A DNA stretch of 10,787 bases from Streptococcus sp. 29887 (GTDB lineage: Bacteria > Bacillota > Bacilli > Lactobacillales > Streptococcaceae), in the NCBI RefSeq assembly GCF_032595075.1, contig NZ_CP118736.1:1-10787 (forward strand), in the 5' to 3' direction. The stretch's first letter is position 1. Each line of letters opens with the position of its first letter. The notes beneath the pieces were generated by a model. That model ran no database searches. It was not told the origin of the DNA and saw only the letters and a list, made by a program, of their open reading frames with translations. Position numbers and translations under genes: made by a program. Of the stretch, positions 10,779-10,787 are shown piece after piece.

Positions 10779-10787
10779 CTAAAAGTT

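Overview
The window looks like one complete, circular plasmid of about 10.8 kb, opened exactly at the start codon of its first gene. Base 1 is the A of an ATG, and the last bases of the window (10772-10778, AAAGGAG) form a ribosome binding site 9 nt before that ATG once the ends are joined. Roughly 40% G+C (by eye), strong AAAGGAG-type ribosome binding sites, TTGAAA/TTGATA-17-TATAAT promoters and TTG alternative starts point to a Bacillota (Firmicutes) host. I cannot name the genus. Every gene is on the + strand. No relaxase, conjugation gene, capsid gene, resistance gene, tRNA, rRNA, IS element or CRISPR array was recognised.

Layout. (1) 1-2962: a replication operon with an unknown 99-aa protein, a bifunctional primase-helicase (zinc finger, TOPRIM, DnaB-type ATPase) and an unknown 177-aa protein, closed by a terminator. 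(2) 3015-4042: a promoter and a tyrosine recombinase with all six catalytic residues. (3) 4098-5499: a partition-type cluster of ParA ATPase, ribbon-helix-helix (RHH) partner, a two-helix membrane microprotein and an excisionase-like HTH protein. (4) 5597-8950: a second membrane microprotein, an HTH/coiled-coil protein, an orphan 486-aa protein and a 361-aa protein that resembles a winged-helix replication initiator, ending in a terminator. (5) 8954-9713: a DinJ/RelB-like antitoxin and a RelE/ParE-like toxin with their own promoter, a cluster of TATAC motifs and a terminator. (6) 9714-10787: a control and origin region. It holds a candidate structured RNA, a 55-aa RHH (CopG-like) gene whose promoter is flanked by an 8-bp inverted repeat, an 80-aa HTH gene, four perfect 22-bp iterons, three AT-rich 9-mers, and a GC-rich palindrome set against an extended -10 promoter that reads across the circle junction into gene 1.

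How it fits together (inference). The iterons and AT-rich 9-mers are the likely origin. The 361-aa protein is the best candidate initiator, although it is encoded about 1.6 kb before the iterons. The primase-helicase would be loaded there, and the RHH and HTH proteins, possibly with the structured RNA, would set copy number. ParA/RHH partition, the recombinase (multimer resolution or integration) and the toxin-antitoxin pair would keep the plasmid stable. The least explained parts are the 486-aa protein with its HTH partner, the two membrane microproteins, and a TATACACA motif repeated before the recombinase, partition and toxin-antitoxin units.
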